Below are positions 34,652 through 42,719 of a stretch of 64,000 bases of DNA, in pieces; position 1 is the stretch's first letter; each line of letters starts with the position of its first letter. A program made the translations under genes and the position numbers. The notes below the pieces were generated by a model that saw only the letters and a list, made by a program, of their open reading frames with translations, searched no databases and was not told the DNA's origin. The stretch comes from Neisseria perflava (GTDB taxonomy: Bacteria > Pseudomonadota > Gammaproteobacteria > Burkholderiales > Neisseriaceae): positions 1,426,001 through 1,490,000 of the forward strand of contig NZ_CP079818.1 of NCBI RefSeq assembly GCF_019334725.1, given 5' to 3'.

Positions 34652-36169
34652 TTACTTTCCTAACAACCCATTTTTCTCCAAATACTCCCGCGCTACGTTT
34701 TCCGCGCTTTCGCCTTGCACTTTCACGCGGTAGTTCATCTCACTCATTTCCTCTTCGCTAATTTTTCCCGCCAGTCGGTTAAGTGCGGTCACAATTTGAG
34801 GATTTTTTTCAGCAAATTCTGCTTTCATCAATGGCGCACCCTGATAAGCAGGAAACAGGGAAATATCATCTTTCAGTAGGCGCAATTGATATTGTTTCAA
34901 TTCTGCATCGGTGGAAAAGGCTTCCACTAGGTCGATTTTGTCATTCAACAATGCCGTATAGCGTAAGGCAGGTTCCAAGCTAACAATATGTTTTAGCGTG
35001 ATACCGGCTGCCTGCATGCCTTTATAGCCATCCGCTCGGTCGATAAATTCCAGTGAGAAACCTGCTCGGATATTGGGCGCTACCTGCTTCAAGTCGCTGA
35101 TTGTCTTCAGTTGGTGCGATGCACCGTAGCTTTCTTTGACCGCCAACGCGTAAGTGTTCTGATAAGACATTGGTGGCAGAAACTCTAGCTGATATTGTTC
35201 CGCCAATAATTGTTTGCCCCGTTGATAGGTTTCATCTGGCGACAGATGGCGGTTCTTCTGTTCAGTTGGTACTTGTACTAAGGCTTCCAGCACTGTGCCG
35301 GTGAATTCAGGATAAATATCGATTTCGCCACTATTCAGTGCGCTAAACAGGAAAGTAGTTTTGCCAAAATTAGGTTTGACTGTGACTTTCACGTTCGAAT
35401 TCTCACGTTCAATCAATAATTTATACATGTTAATCAGAATATCCGGCTCACTCCCCATTTTGCCGGCAACCACCACGTTTTTTGTAGCAGGTGTAAATGA
35501 AATCTGAGACAGACCGAGTGCGCCGAAGCCCACCACCAATGCAAGAATAATCGGCAACTTGCGTCGTGATTTCTGCAACAGCCCGATAATGCCGCTTACA
35601 CCGACAGCCAATAATGCGGAGAGCAATGCGCCGGTAAACGTCATTGTCATGTTGTTGCGATCGATACCGAGCAGAATCAGGTTGCCCAAACCGCCTGCTC
35701 CGATTAACGCCGCCAGAGTTGCCGTGCCGACAATCAGCACTGCCGCCGTGCGAATGCCCGAAATCATGGCAGGCAAAGCCATCGGCAGTTCAATCCGCCA
35801 CAATGATTGCCAGCGCGATAGTCCGAATGCGGTGTACGCATCTTGAATCGATTGGTCGATTTGGGTCAGCCCCAAATAGGTATTTTGAAAAATAGGCAAC
35901 AGCGCGTATAGCGTGAGCGCAATCAAGACGGGCGGCGAACCGATACCGACAAACGGAATCAGCAAACCCAGCAGCGCCAAAGACGGAATGGTTTGCAATA
36001 TATTGGTAAACTGCAATACCGCTTCCGCTGCCCGCTGTCTGCGCGCAAACAACACGGCGGCAGGCACCGCAATTGCCACTGCCGCGAGCAAAGCCAGGCC
36101 GGAAAGCCATAAATGCGTAAGCAGCATTTGCCAGAGTTCTGCCAGGGTAACGTTTAGGGATGAGAACAT
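34652..36169 (-). CDS. Betaine/choline ABC transporter: fused permease and binding protein
   Basis: 505 aa. Residues 1-215 are an OpuBB/ProW-like permease with about six membrane segments and the EAA-type loop SRWQSLWRIELPMALP. Residues 235-505 are an OpuBC/ProX-like substrate-binding domain (VVVAGKMGSEPDILINMYK, LNSGEIDIYPEFTGTVLEAL, PPMSYQNTYALAVKE). Such fusions occur in osmoprotectant uptake systems; quaternary-amine specificity is inferred. The ATPase gene lies immediately upstream. The coding sequence contains a perfect Haemophilus uptake core at 34781, pointing to a Pasteurellaceae source. Confidence 0.9.
   Translation of the reverse strand: MFSSLNVTLAELWQMLLTHLWLSGLALLAAVAIAVPAAVLFARRQRAAEAVLQFTNILQTIPSLALLGLLIPFVGIGSPPVLIALTLYALLPIFQNTYLGLTQIDQSIQDAYTAFGLSRWQSLWRIELPMALPAMISGIRTAAVLIVGTATLAALIGAGGLGNLILLGIDRNNMTMTFTGALLSALLAVGVSGIIGLLQKSRRKLPIILALVVGFGALGLSQISFTPATKNVVVAGKMGSEPDILINMYKLLIERENSNVKVTVKPNFGKTTFLFSALNSGEIDIYPEFTGTVLEALVQVPTEQKNRHLSPDETYQRGKQLLAEQYQLEFLPPMSYQNTYALAVKESYGASHQLKTISDLKQVAPNIRAGFSLEFIDRADGYKGMQAAGITLKHIVSLEPALRYTALLNDKIDLVEAFSTDAELKQYQLRLLKDDISLFPAYQGAPLMKAEFAEKNPQIVTALNRLAGKISEEEMSEMNYRVKVQGESAENVAREYLEKNGLLGK
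34781..34789 (+). other. Haemophilus-type uptake signal inside the transporter gene
   Basis: AAGTGCGGT, perfect 9-bp Haemophilus core, followed by CACAATTTG. It is the second such site within 3 kb. In a genome saturated with DUS its presence supports transfer from Pasteurellaceae. Confidence 0.55.
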
Positions 36170-36270
36170 AGTTTTAAATTTTATGTTTAGTACGTTGAAT
36201 AATAGATGTTTATGTTTGCTTTACAGCAAGGTATTAGCGCCTTGAAAGAGGTTTCAGACGGCCTTCACCA

Positions 36271-37095
36271 TCATAACACTGCCCTTCTCACAGCTTCCTG
36301 TCCCTGTTTATCCAACCGTAAGAATTGGTGGATGATGCGTTCGGCATCGGGTGCATCGGCGGTGGAAAACAGCGATTGCACATAATCATTTGCCGGCTGC
36401 TTTTTGATTTCTTCAGGTGTGTCGATTTGTACCAGTTTGCCATTATGCATTACACCGATACGGCAAGCGAGTTTGGCGGCTTCCTGCATATCATGGGTAA
36501 CGAAAACGATAGTGGTGCCAAATTTTTGGTGAATCATAGCAATTTGGTCTTGCAGCACGGTGCGTACCAGCGGGTCAAGTGCTGAAAACGGTTCGTCCAT
36601 CAGCAGAACTTGAGGCTTGGCTGCAATGGCTCGCAAAATACCGATGCGCTGCTGTTCACCGCCGGAAAGTTCGTGCGGATAGCGGTCGCGGTAGTGCGCA
36701 GGGTCAAGTTCCACCAGCTCCAATAATTCATTCACACGCGTTTTGCGTTCGGCTTTCGGCCAGCCCAGTACGTCAGGCATGAGTTCGATATTTTCCGCGA
36801 CGGTCATGGTGGGGAAAAGTGCGATTTGCTGCAATACGTAACCAATTTGGTGGCGGAGCTGGCGGATGTCGTAGTCTTTAATCCGTTTCCCGTGCAGATA
36901 AACGTTGCCATCGGTCGGTTCAATTAGCGCGTTAATCATGCGTAAAGTGGTGGATTTGCCGCTGCCCGAGCTACCTACCAACACGAAAAATTCACCCTGA
37001 TAAATGGTCAAATCCAAATCGCGCACAGCATATTTGCCGTCATAATGCTTGCCTGTGCCACGAAACTCGATAAATGGGACAAGATTATTTTGCAT
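36271..37095 (-). CDS. Betaine/choline ABC transporter ATP-binding protein
   Basis: 274 aa. ABC ATPase with Walker A VGSSGSGKSTTLRMIN, Q-loop YVLQQIALFPTMT, signature HELSGGEQQRIGI, Walker B VLLMDEPFSALDPLV and the switch His in VFVTHDMQEA. The short C-terminal extension lacks the paired CBS domains of OpuA/ProV, as is usual for some OpuC-like systems. It powers the fused permease/binding protein encoded just downstream. The start overlaps the end of the upstream NAD(P)-binding gene by 11 bp, so the three genes form an operon. Confidence 0.92.
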   Translation of the reverse strand: MQNNLVPFIEFRGTGKHYDGKYAVRDLDLTIYQGEFFVLVGSSGSGKSTTLRMINALIEPTDGNVYLHGKRIKDYDIRQLRHQIGYVLQQIALFPTMTVAENIELMPDVLGWPKAERKTRVNELLELVELDPAHYRDRYPHELSGGEQQRIGILRAIAAKPQVLLMDEPFSALDPLVRTVLQDQIAMIHQKFGTTIVFVTHDMQEAAKLACRIGVMHNGKLVQIDTPEEIKKQPANDYVQSLFSTADAPDAERIIHQFLRLDKQGQEAVRRAVL

Positions 37096-37945
37096 ATTGT
37101 GCCTTTACTACGTCTTCAAAACTAATCGGTGCGCGTCCCAACAACTGCGGCAGGTCGTCTGAAACGGTAGCAAGCTCGCCTTTGGCAATGGCAGTGTAGG
37201 TAGAAACCCAGGCTTCAATCTGCCAATCGGGCGTGTCAGGATACTCAGCTTTGCGGCTGGCGAAGGCTTCTTCCACAGTTTCATTGTGGTAGCAGTGCGG
37301 TTTGCCGGTGATTTCGGTTAAGACGGCGGCTATTTCAACAAAACTTAATGATTGGGAACCGGTCAGCGTGTAGGTCTGATTGTCGTGGCGGTGGTTGCCG
37401 TATGCGATGTCGGCGATAACGTTTGCCGCTGCTTGGGCGACATCGCGCTGTGAAATGCAGGTAACGCGCCCGTCGTCGGCTGGGCCTGCGATGATGCCGT
37501 CTGCATTAGCAATTGTTGCCATCATCTCACTGTAAAAATTGTCGCGCAGAAAGGTGTAGCGCATATTTGTTTGCCGGATTGCATTTTCGGTAACCGCATG
37601 AGTACGCGCCAGCGTGAAGGTGCTGTCCAACGCCGCTTGAGCAAAAGAGAGATAGACAATATGCTTCACGCCCGCTTCCGAAGCAGCCTGCACCAAAGTC
37701 AAATGCTCCTGTTCGCGCATCGGACTTTCGGCGGCGGACACCATAAACAGCACGTCCACCCCATTTAAAGCCTGCTTAGCAAGCTCCAAATCGCCATAGG
37801 CAAACCGTCGCGCCTCGCAGTTCGTGAGATTGGGCGCTTTGGCGGGGTTACGCAGCGGCAGGATAAGCGGCAGGCCGCATGTGCTCAGATGACGGGCGAC
37901 CATACCGCCGATGTTGCCGCTGGAGCCAGTGATGGCTAGATTCAT
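37085..37945 (-). CDS. NmrA-like NAD(P)H-binding oxidoreductase
   Basis: 286 aa. The N-terminal MNLAITGSSGNIGGMVARHL is the GxxGxxG dinucleotide-binding motif of atypical SDRs. GVDVLFMVSAAESPMREQEH and HIVYLSFAQAALDSTFTLA match the NmrA/quinone-reductase-2-like family (YtfG/QdoR type). Substrate unknown; quinones are possible. It is the first gene of the three-gene operon with the betaine transporter, overlapping the ATPase gene. Confidence 0.88.
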   Translation of the reverse strand: MNLAITGSSGNIGGMVARHLSTCGLPLILPLRNPAKAPNLTNCEARRFAYGDLELAKQALNGVDVLFMVSAAESPMREQEHLTLVQAASEAGVKHIVYLSFAQAALDSTFTLARTHAVTENAIRQTNMRYTFLRDNFYSEMMATIANADGIIAGPADDGRVTCISQRDVAQAAANVIADIAYGNHRHDNQTYTLTGSQSLSFVEIAAVLTEITGKPHCYHNETVEEAFASRKAEYPDTPDWQIEAWVSTYTAIAKGELATVSDDLPQLLGRAPISFEDVVKAQYAK

Positions 37946-38141
37946 GTTGTTTTCCTTATGCGTTTTCTAAAGAGATAGCTTTGCTGTTTACAGGGTTTCT
38001 GTAAAACCATGTGCATGCTGCTTTTTGAGTTTCAGGTAGACTGAATAGATTCAAGGGATGGTTTATTGATGGTTATTATTGTAGCAGTTTTCCTACATAC
38101 GATAAGCCGCGAAAGACTTACTTGATTATTAAGCTGAATAA

Positions 38142-38390
38142 TACCGCAGGGCGATTTTTCAGGTATATTACGACCAAGCAGGTAATGGAAAACAGGCAGA
38201 CCCCGACTATATGCGCTGGCAGCCTGTTGCAGTATGGGATGCCTACCTGCGCTACAAAATCGGCAAAAACCTGACTGCCGAGCTGGTGGGCAGCAACCTG
38301 ACCAACCGCTACTACCTCGACCCGATGAGTCGCTCTTACCTGCCTGCACCAGGTAGGACAATCCGTATTGGGATAACTGGAAAATGGTAA
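38142..38390 (+). pseudogene. C-terminal remnant of a TonB-dependent receptor
   Basis: An open frame with no start encodes the last strands of an outer-membrane receptor: YDQAGNGKQADPDYMRWQPV, VWDAYLRYKIGKNLTAELVG, SNLTNRYYLDPMSRSYLPAP, ending GRTIRIGITGKW and TAA. The NLTNRYY and terminal G-x-W pattern is typical of the TonB receptor C-terminus. Everything upstream is missing. A DUS terminator follows at 38414, apparently the original one. Confidence 0.8.
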
Positions 38391-38413
38391 TGATCAATTA
38401 ATCATTTTGGGAG

Positions 38414-38454
38414 TAAAAAGCCGTCTGAACATTGGGTTTCAGACGGCTTTTTAC
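38414..38454 (+). terminator. DUS-pair terminator after the receptor remnant
   Basis: AAAAAGCCGTCTGAA and TTTCAGACGGCTTTTT in inverted orientation. The 150 bp to nadC contains one more DUS and nothing else recognised. Confidence 0.75.
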
Positions 38455-38608
38455 ATGATGGCTTAGTTATGCCCTACTCTTTCATGTTATATGAAGGTTG
38501 AAGCTACCCTGCATAATTTTTATATCTTCTGCTTTGGAAGCAAAAAGGCTGCTTGAAAATGAAACGTCTATATTTCAGACGGCCTTTGCTTTATAGCAAA
38601 CTCGAAAT

Positions 38609-39490
38609 TTAAGCCACGAAATCCAAACCTATATCCAACGAATGGCTGCTGTGGGTCAGATAGCCGAGGGCGATGCCGTCCACGCCGGTTTGCGCCACGC
38701 GCTTCAGTCGGTCGAAGCCGATGCCGCCCGATGCTTCGCAATAGACGGTGTGGGGGTGGGCAGTTTGCGTGTGGCAGCGGTTTGCCGCTTTTTTCAGGGT
38801 TTCGTCGTCCATGTTGTCCAGCAAAATCCGTTCTGCGCCCGCCACGATAGCTTTGTCCAGTTGTGCCAACGTGTCCACTTCGATTTCCACGCAGGTCAAC
38901 GGTCCGACTGCTTGCTTTGCCTGCCGTACGGCTTGGGCGATGCTGTCACAATAGGCAAGATGGTTGTCTTTGATGAGGATGGCGTCGTCCAAGCCCATGC
39001 GGTGGTTCACACCCCCACCTGCTCTGACGGCGTATTTTTGCAGGACGCGAAGCAGTGGGATGGTTTTGCGGCTGCACACGATGTCCACATTGTAACCGGC
39101 AACTTCGGCTACTGCGCGAGCGGTAGCGGTGGCGATGCCGCTTAAGTGCGTGAGGTAGTTGAGCGCGGTGCGTTCGGCGGCGAGCAGGGCGCGGGCGTTG
39201 CCTTCGATGGCAGCCAGCGTCTGACCTGCGCGGACGGCTTGTCCGTCTCGGATTTCGGCTTGGAAGCGGACGGACGGATCCATCGTCTGAAAGGCGAGGC
39301 GCGCCAAGTCCATGCCGGCGATAACGCCGTTTTCGCGGCTGACGAGGAAAAGTTTGGCGGTTTTATCGGGGGCGATGACGGCGGCGGACGTAATGTCGCC
39401 GCGCCTGCCCAAATCTTCGCTCAAGGCTTGTTCTACCATGGGGCGCAATAGGGTATCGGGCAGGGGGAAGAGGGTGTTTTCAGACGACAT
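38609..39490 (-). CDS. nadC: Nicotinate-nucleotide diphosphorylase (quinolinate phosphoribosyltransferase)
   Basis: 293 aa from the ATG at 39490 (AAAGGAAAC upstream); a longer frame to 39562 runs towards the Correia element and is unlikely. Converts quinolinate and PRPP to nicotinate mononucleotide in NAD synthesis. Motifs: ALSEDLGRRGDITSAAVI, ALNYLTHLSGIATATA, CSRKTIPLLRVLQKYAVRAG, NHRMGLDDAILIKDNHL and EIEVDTLAQLDKAIVAGAE. It belongs with nadA, nadB and the nadQ-like regulator but is separated from them by the split Correia element and its cargo. Confidence 0.95.
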   Translation of the reverse strand: MSSENTLFPLPDTLLRPMVEQALSEDLGRRGDITSAAVIAPDKTAKLFLVSRENGVIAGMDLARLAFQTMDPSVRFQAEIRDGQAVRAGQTLAAIEGNARALLAAERTALNYLTHLSGIATATARAVAEVAGYNVDIVCSRKTIPLLRVLQKYAVRAGGGVNHRMGLDDAILIKDNHLAYCDSIAQAVRQAKQAVGPLTCVEIEVDTLAQLDKAIVAGAERILLDNMDDETLKKAANRCHTQTAHPHTVYCEASGGIGFDRLKRVAQTGVDGIALGYLTHSSHSLDIGLDFVA

Positions 39491-39546
39491 GGGGTTTCCT
39501 TTGTTGAAAAATATTGATGTTGTACCGATGGGGCAAAACTTCATTT

Positions 39547-39610
39547 TATAGTGGATTAACAAAAACCAGTACGGCTTTGCCTCGCCTTAGCTCAAAGAGA
39601 ACAATTCTCT
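39547..39610 (+). repeat. Correia element, left half
   Basis: Begins TATAGTGGATTAAC, the Correia terminal repeat, and continues with the internal stretch CCTCGCCTTAGCTCAAAGAG to ATTCTCT. At 39610 it breaks off. The matching right half is at 40354-40444. Together the two halves add up to 155 bp, the length I recall for an intact Correia element. Confidence 0.85.
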
Positions 39611-39624
39611 CCGGCGTCATCTGA

Positions 39625-40101
39625 TTATTTTGAAATTGCCATTTCAATGACTTGCTCAACATAGTTGTTTTCCAAATCAATTACGTCTCCTTTTCTTTGT
39701 TTTGATATTTTTAATTCGTCATACGCGTAAAAAATAGCAATTTTTTTCCCTTCACAAAATAAATGTCTGTCGGATTTATTCATCATATACATACTTTCAT
39801 TCCTTACGATGCCTTCACCATCTATAAAACTAAAACTATTCGGTATATTTCTTCGTTCCATTCCCGCTTCATATATTGACGATATCACTCCGGAAACGCT
39901 TCTGGTGATAATCTGTCCGGAATCAATATTACTCCACCATTCCTCTGATGCAAATAAGCCTTTGTCTTTTTTGATGCCAAAGATACTTTCGTCATTTAAT
40001 GATAATAATCTTGTCTTTTCAATAAATTCTTTTTCTCTTTTCATGACTTTTTTAAAATCATAGATTAAATACATATCATCATCCAAAATCAAATAACTCA
40101 T
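39625..40101 (-). CDS. Putative immunity protein of the Correia-embedded cassette
   Basis: 158 aa, AT-rich, acidic and soluble, starting MSYLILDDDMYLIYDFKK and containing SEEWWSNIDSGQIITRSVSG and NSFSFIDGEGIVRNES. Its start overlaps the stop of the toxin-tail ORF by 4 bp, the tight coupling usual for toxin-immunity pairs. I do not recognise a named Imm family. The role is inferred from the gene arrangement and from its likeness in composition to the immunity genes of the 44-59 kb array. Confidence 0.65.
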   Translation of the reverse strand: MSYLILDDDMYLIYDFKKVMKREKEFIEKTRLLSLNDESIFGIKKDKGLFASEEWWSNIDSGQIITRSVSGVISSIYEAGMERRNIPNSFSFIDGEGIVRNESMYMMNKSDRHLFCEGKKIAIFYAYDELKISKQRKGDVIDLENNYVEQVIEMAISK

Positions 40102-40353
40102 TTTACGTCTCCAATTTTTTCAAAATAAATAATCTGTTTCTCAAAAGTTTCTTTACCGCCAGATTTCCCCAGCCCTGTATTGACTACCCCTTTTCCTTTA
40201 TTCACATGTGGTTTTCCTTGGCCTTCAAGCTTGAATTGCACTTGTGTTTTTTCAGTCCATCCCTTATTTGTGCGAGGTAAATCTGGAAAAAGTTTGCCTG
40301 TGGCTGAGTTGCCTGTGGTGCCAATCTTTTTTAAAACTTCCATAGTTCCTGGT
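40098..40353 (-). pseudogene. Toxin C-terminal fragment without its carrier
   Basis: About 85 codons: TMEVLKKIGTTGNSATGKLF, PDLPRTNKGWTEKTQVQFKL, EGQGKPHVNKGKGVVNTGLG, ending EKIGDVK. The Gly/Lys-rich, HVNKGKG-bearing tail followed by an overlapping small gene is the layout of a polymorphic-toxin tip. The frame is open into the Correia right half (from a TTG at 40364), so the upstream part of the toxin is missing. An internal ATG could start a short product. Toxic activity unknown. Confidence 0.6.
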
Positions 40354-40444
40354 AAGGTGTTCAAGCACCAAGTGAATCGGTTCCGTACTATCTGTACTGT
40401 CTGCGGCTTCGTCGCCTTGTCCTGATTTTTGTTAATCCACTATA
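40354..40444 (+). repeat. Correia element, right half
   Basis: Starts AAGGTGTTCAAGCACCAAG and runs through GTACTGTCTGCGGCTTCG to the terminal repeat GTTAATCCACTATA at 40444. In an intact element this follows directly after the left half ending at 39610. Confidence 0.85.
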
Positions 40445-40461
40445 GGTCGTCTGAAAACGGG

Positions 40462-41400
40462 CTAACGGCTGCCCAGCGGCAGTCCGATATCAGAAATCAG
40501 CTGTTCGGGCAGAACGTCATCTCGGAAGCGGTAAAGCTGTGCAGGACGGCCTTTACTACCTGATACGCTGGTATCTGACGGCTCGATAAGGTTCTGCTGC
40601 TGAATCTGGCGGCGGAAGTTTTGCTTGTGCAGCAATCTGCCGCTGATGGCTTCGACGCTGTTTTGCAGTTGCAGCAATGTAAATTCGGGCGGCATCAGTT
40701 CAAAAATCACGGGGCGGTATTTGATTTTGGCGCGCAGGCGGGACAGGGCGGTCGCCAGTACGCGGCGGTGGTCGTGGCGCATGGGCTGCCCCGTGAGTGC
40801 GAAGTCGAAGTTTGCCTGCGGCTCGGCGGCTTCCACTATCAGGCCGCTTTCATACAGCATTTCATAGCGTTGCAAAACGTATTCTTCCGACCAATTTTCA
40901 GGTTCTACCCCCCAGCACAAATGAATGCGCTTGAGCCGCTTCTGTCGCACTTCCTCCGTATCCGCCGAGTTTGCCCAAATGCGCAGGCGGCTGACGATGG
41001 TATCGCGTAGCCCGCCGTCGGTGCGCAAATCTTCCCACGGAAAATAGCAGTAGCAGTCCTGCCATTTAGCATCCGGGTGCAGGATGCTGTCGGCGGCCTC
41101 GCGCACCAGCCCCAGATAGCTGACGTACAAGACAGGCAGGCCTTGCTCGTTTTGACGGCGCGTATCGACAAAGGTGTAAAGCTGTTCTACATAACCCATA
41201 GGCTGAGATGTCTGCTTGGCGACCCACATCCTGACCCCTGCCTGCAAGGAGTGGCGAAGCGGAGCAAGCAGGCCGTTGGGCAGCAGCGCTCCTTGGGCAA
41301 CGGTCAAAACCCTCAAGCTGCCGTTTGTAATGGCGATCAGTACAGGAACCAGTTCGACGATACTTTGCGTATTGGCCGCTGTTTCAGGATAGGCATCCAT
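40462..41400 (-). CDS. nadQ: NadQ/NrtR-like regulator of NAD synthesis genes
   Basis: 312 aa. The N-terminal two-thirds looks like a Nudix-type fold with no intact Nudix box (PVLIAITNGSLRVLTVAQG at the start), and the C-terminal third is the NrtR-family winged helix: RRVLATALSRLRAKIKYRPV, FELMPPEFTLLQLQNSVEAI, SGRLLHKQNFRRQIQQQNLI. This fits the NadQ group (COG4111), which represses nad genes in alphaproteobacteria. It is divergent from nadA with a strong palindrome between them. The symbol is assigned by architecture and context. Confidence 0.75.
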   Translation of the reverse strand: MDAYPETAANTQSIVELVPVLIAITNGSLRVLTVAQGALLPNGLLAPLRHSLQAGVRMWVAKQTSQPMGYVEQLYTFVDTRRQNEQGLPVLYVSYLGLVREAADSILHPDAKWQDCYCYFPWEDLRTDGGLRDTIVSRLRIWANSADTEEVRQKRLKRIHLCWGVEPENWSEEYVLQRYEMLYESGLIVEAAEPQANFDFALTGQPMRHDHRRVLATALSRLRAKIKYRPVIFELMPPEFTLLQLQNSVEAISGRLLHKQNFRRQIQQQNLIEPSDTSVSGSKGRPAQLYRFRDDVLPEQLISDIGLPLGSR

Positions 41401-41462
41401 GCGTGGCTTTCATTCAAGAGAAAACCTTATTGTAAACCAAAGCGGTTTTCAGACGACCTTGC

Positions 41463-41489
41463 ATATTATACTCAATTTGAGCATAATAT
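41463..41489. promoter_or_regulatory. 27-bp palindromic operator between nadQ and nadA
   Basis: ATATTAT-A-CTCAA-T-TTGAG-C-ATAATAT is a dyad centred on 41476 with one mismatched pair (41470/41482). It is placed in the divergent 155-bp intergenic region and overlaps A/T-rich promoter-like sequence, so it is the obvious candidate for the NadQ-like repressor's site controlling both itself and nadAB. Confidence 0.72.
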
Positions 41490-41555
41490 AAAACTATTTC
41501 AAAATATAAACGGCAAACCTTCATGCCGTCTGAAAACCAGCTACAAGGAAACATC

Positions 41556-42668
41556 ATGCAAACCGCCGCCCGCCGCTCGTTCGATTACGATATGCCACTC
41601 ATCCAAACGCCGACTTCCGCCTGCCAAATCCGTCAGGCATGGGCGAAGGTTGCCGACACGCCCGACCGAGAAACAGCAGGCCGTCTGAAAGACGAAATCA
41701 AGGCTTTGTTGAAGGAGAAAAATGCGGTCTTGGTGGCGCATTATTACGTCGATCCGCTGATTCAGGATTTGGCTTTGGAAACAGGCGGATGCGTGGGCGA
41801 TTCGTTGGAGATGGCGCGTTTTGGTGCGGAACATGAAGCCGATACGCTGGTGGTGGCGGGCGTACGCTTCATGGGCGAGAGTGCGAAAATCCTCTGCCCT
41901 GAAAAAACGGTGCTGATGCCTGATTTGGAAGCAGAATGTTCTTTGGATTTGGGTTGCCCGGAAGAGGCGTTTTCAGCGTTTTGCGACCAACACCCCGACC
42001 GTACGGTCGTAGTGTACGCCAACACTTCCGCTGCCGTAAAAGCGCGTGCCGACTGGGTGGTAACGTCTTCGGTGGCGTTGGAAATCGTGTCGTATTTGAA
42101 ATCACGTGGCGAGAAGCTGATTTGGGGGCCCGACCGCCACCTCGGTGACTACATCCGCCGCGAAACGGGTGCGGATATGCTGTTGTGGCAGGGTTCATGC
42201 ATCGTCCATAACGAATTCAAAGGGCAGGAGCTGGCGGCGTTGAAAGCGGAACATCCCGACGCCGTGGTGCTGGTTCATCCCGAATCGCCGCAAAGCGTCA
42301 TCGAACTGGGCGATGTGGTCGGCTCGACCAGCAAACTACTGAAAGCCGCCGTATCGCGCCCCGAAAAAAAATTCATCGTGGCGACCGATTTGGGCATCCT
42401 GCACGAAATGCAAAAGCAGGCGCCCGACAAAGAATTTATCGCCGCACCGACGGCGGGCAACGGCGGAAGCTGCAAAAGCTGCGCGTTCTGCCCGTGGATG
42501 GCGATGAATTCGCTGGGCGGCATCAAATATGCCCTGACAAGCGGGTGCAACGAAATCCTGTTGGATAGAAAGCTGGGCAAAGCCGCCAAACTGCCTTTGC
42601 AGCGTATGCTCGACTTCGCGGCAGGGCTGAAGAAAAAAGATGTGTTCAACGGCATGGGCCCCGCTTGA
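41556..42668 (+). CDS. nadA: Quinolinate synthase
   Basis: 370 aa from the ATG at 41556, which follows CAAGGAAAC; an upstream in-frame ATG at 41523 lies in a DUS. NadA condenses iminoaspartate with dihydroxyacetone phosphate using a [4Fe-4S] cluster. Motifs: NAVLVAHYYVDPLIQDLA, GGCVGDSLEMARF, ANTSAAVKARADWVVTSS, IWGPDRHLGDYIRRETG and GNGGSCKSCAFCPWMAMNS, providing the cluster cysteines. It is followed by nadB. Confidence 0.95.
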   Translation: MQTAARRSFDYDMPLIQTPTSACQIRQAWAKVADTPDRETAGRLKDEIKALLKEKNAVLVAHYYVDPLIQDLALETGGCVGDSLEMARFGAEHEADTLVVAGVRFMGESAKILCPEKTVLMPDLEAECSLDLGCPEEAFSAFCDQHPDRTVVVYANTSAAVKARADWVVTSSVALEIVSYLKSRGEKLIWGPDRHLGDYIRRETGADMLLWQGSCIVHNEFKGQELAALKAEHPDAVVLVHPESPQSVIELGDVVGSTSKLLKAAVSRPEKKFIVATDLGILHEMQKQAPDKEFIAAPTAGNGGSCKSCAFCPWMAMNSLGGIKYALTSGCNEILLDRKLGKAAKLPLQRMLDFAAGLKKKDVFNGMGPA

Positions 42669-42719
42669 TTTGCCGTCAATATTGCTGTTTCAGACGACCC
42701 CTTAAACAAGGACAACACC

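Larger units (their letters stand above)
39611..40353 (-). mobile_element. 743-bp toxin-tail/immunity insert inside a Correia element
   Basis: The DNA between the two Correia halves carries a toxin C-terminal fragment (40098-40353) and a downstream immunity-like gene (39625-40101), both on the minus strand. The element is interrupted between ATTCTCT and AAGGTG, a point that is contiguous in an intact element. I see no terminal inverted repeats or target duplication in the insert. Confidence 0.7.

Noticed and set aside
38032..38397. 121-codon minus-strand frame over the TonB-receptor remnant
   Set aside because: The plus strand carries a recognisable receptor C-terminus followed by its terminator; the minus frame has no motif.
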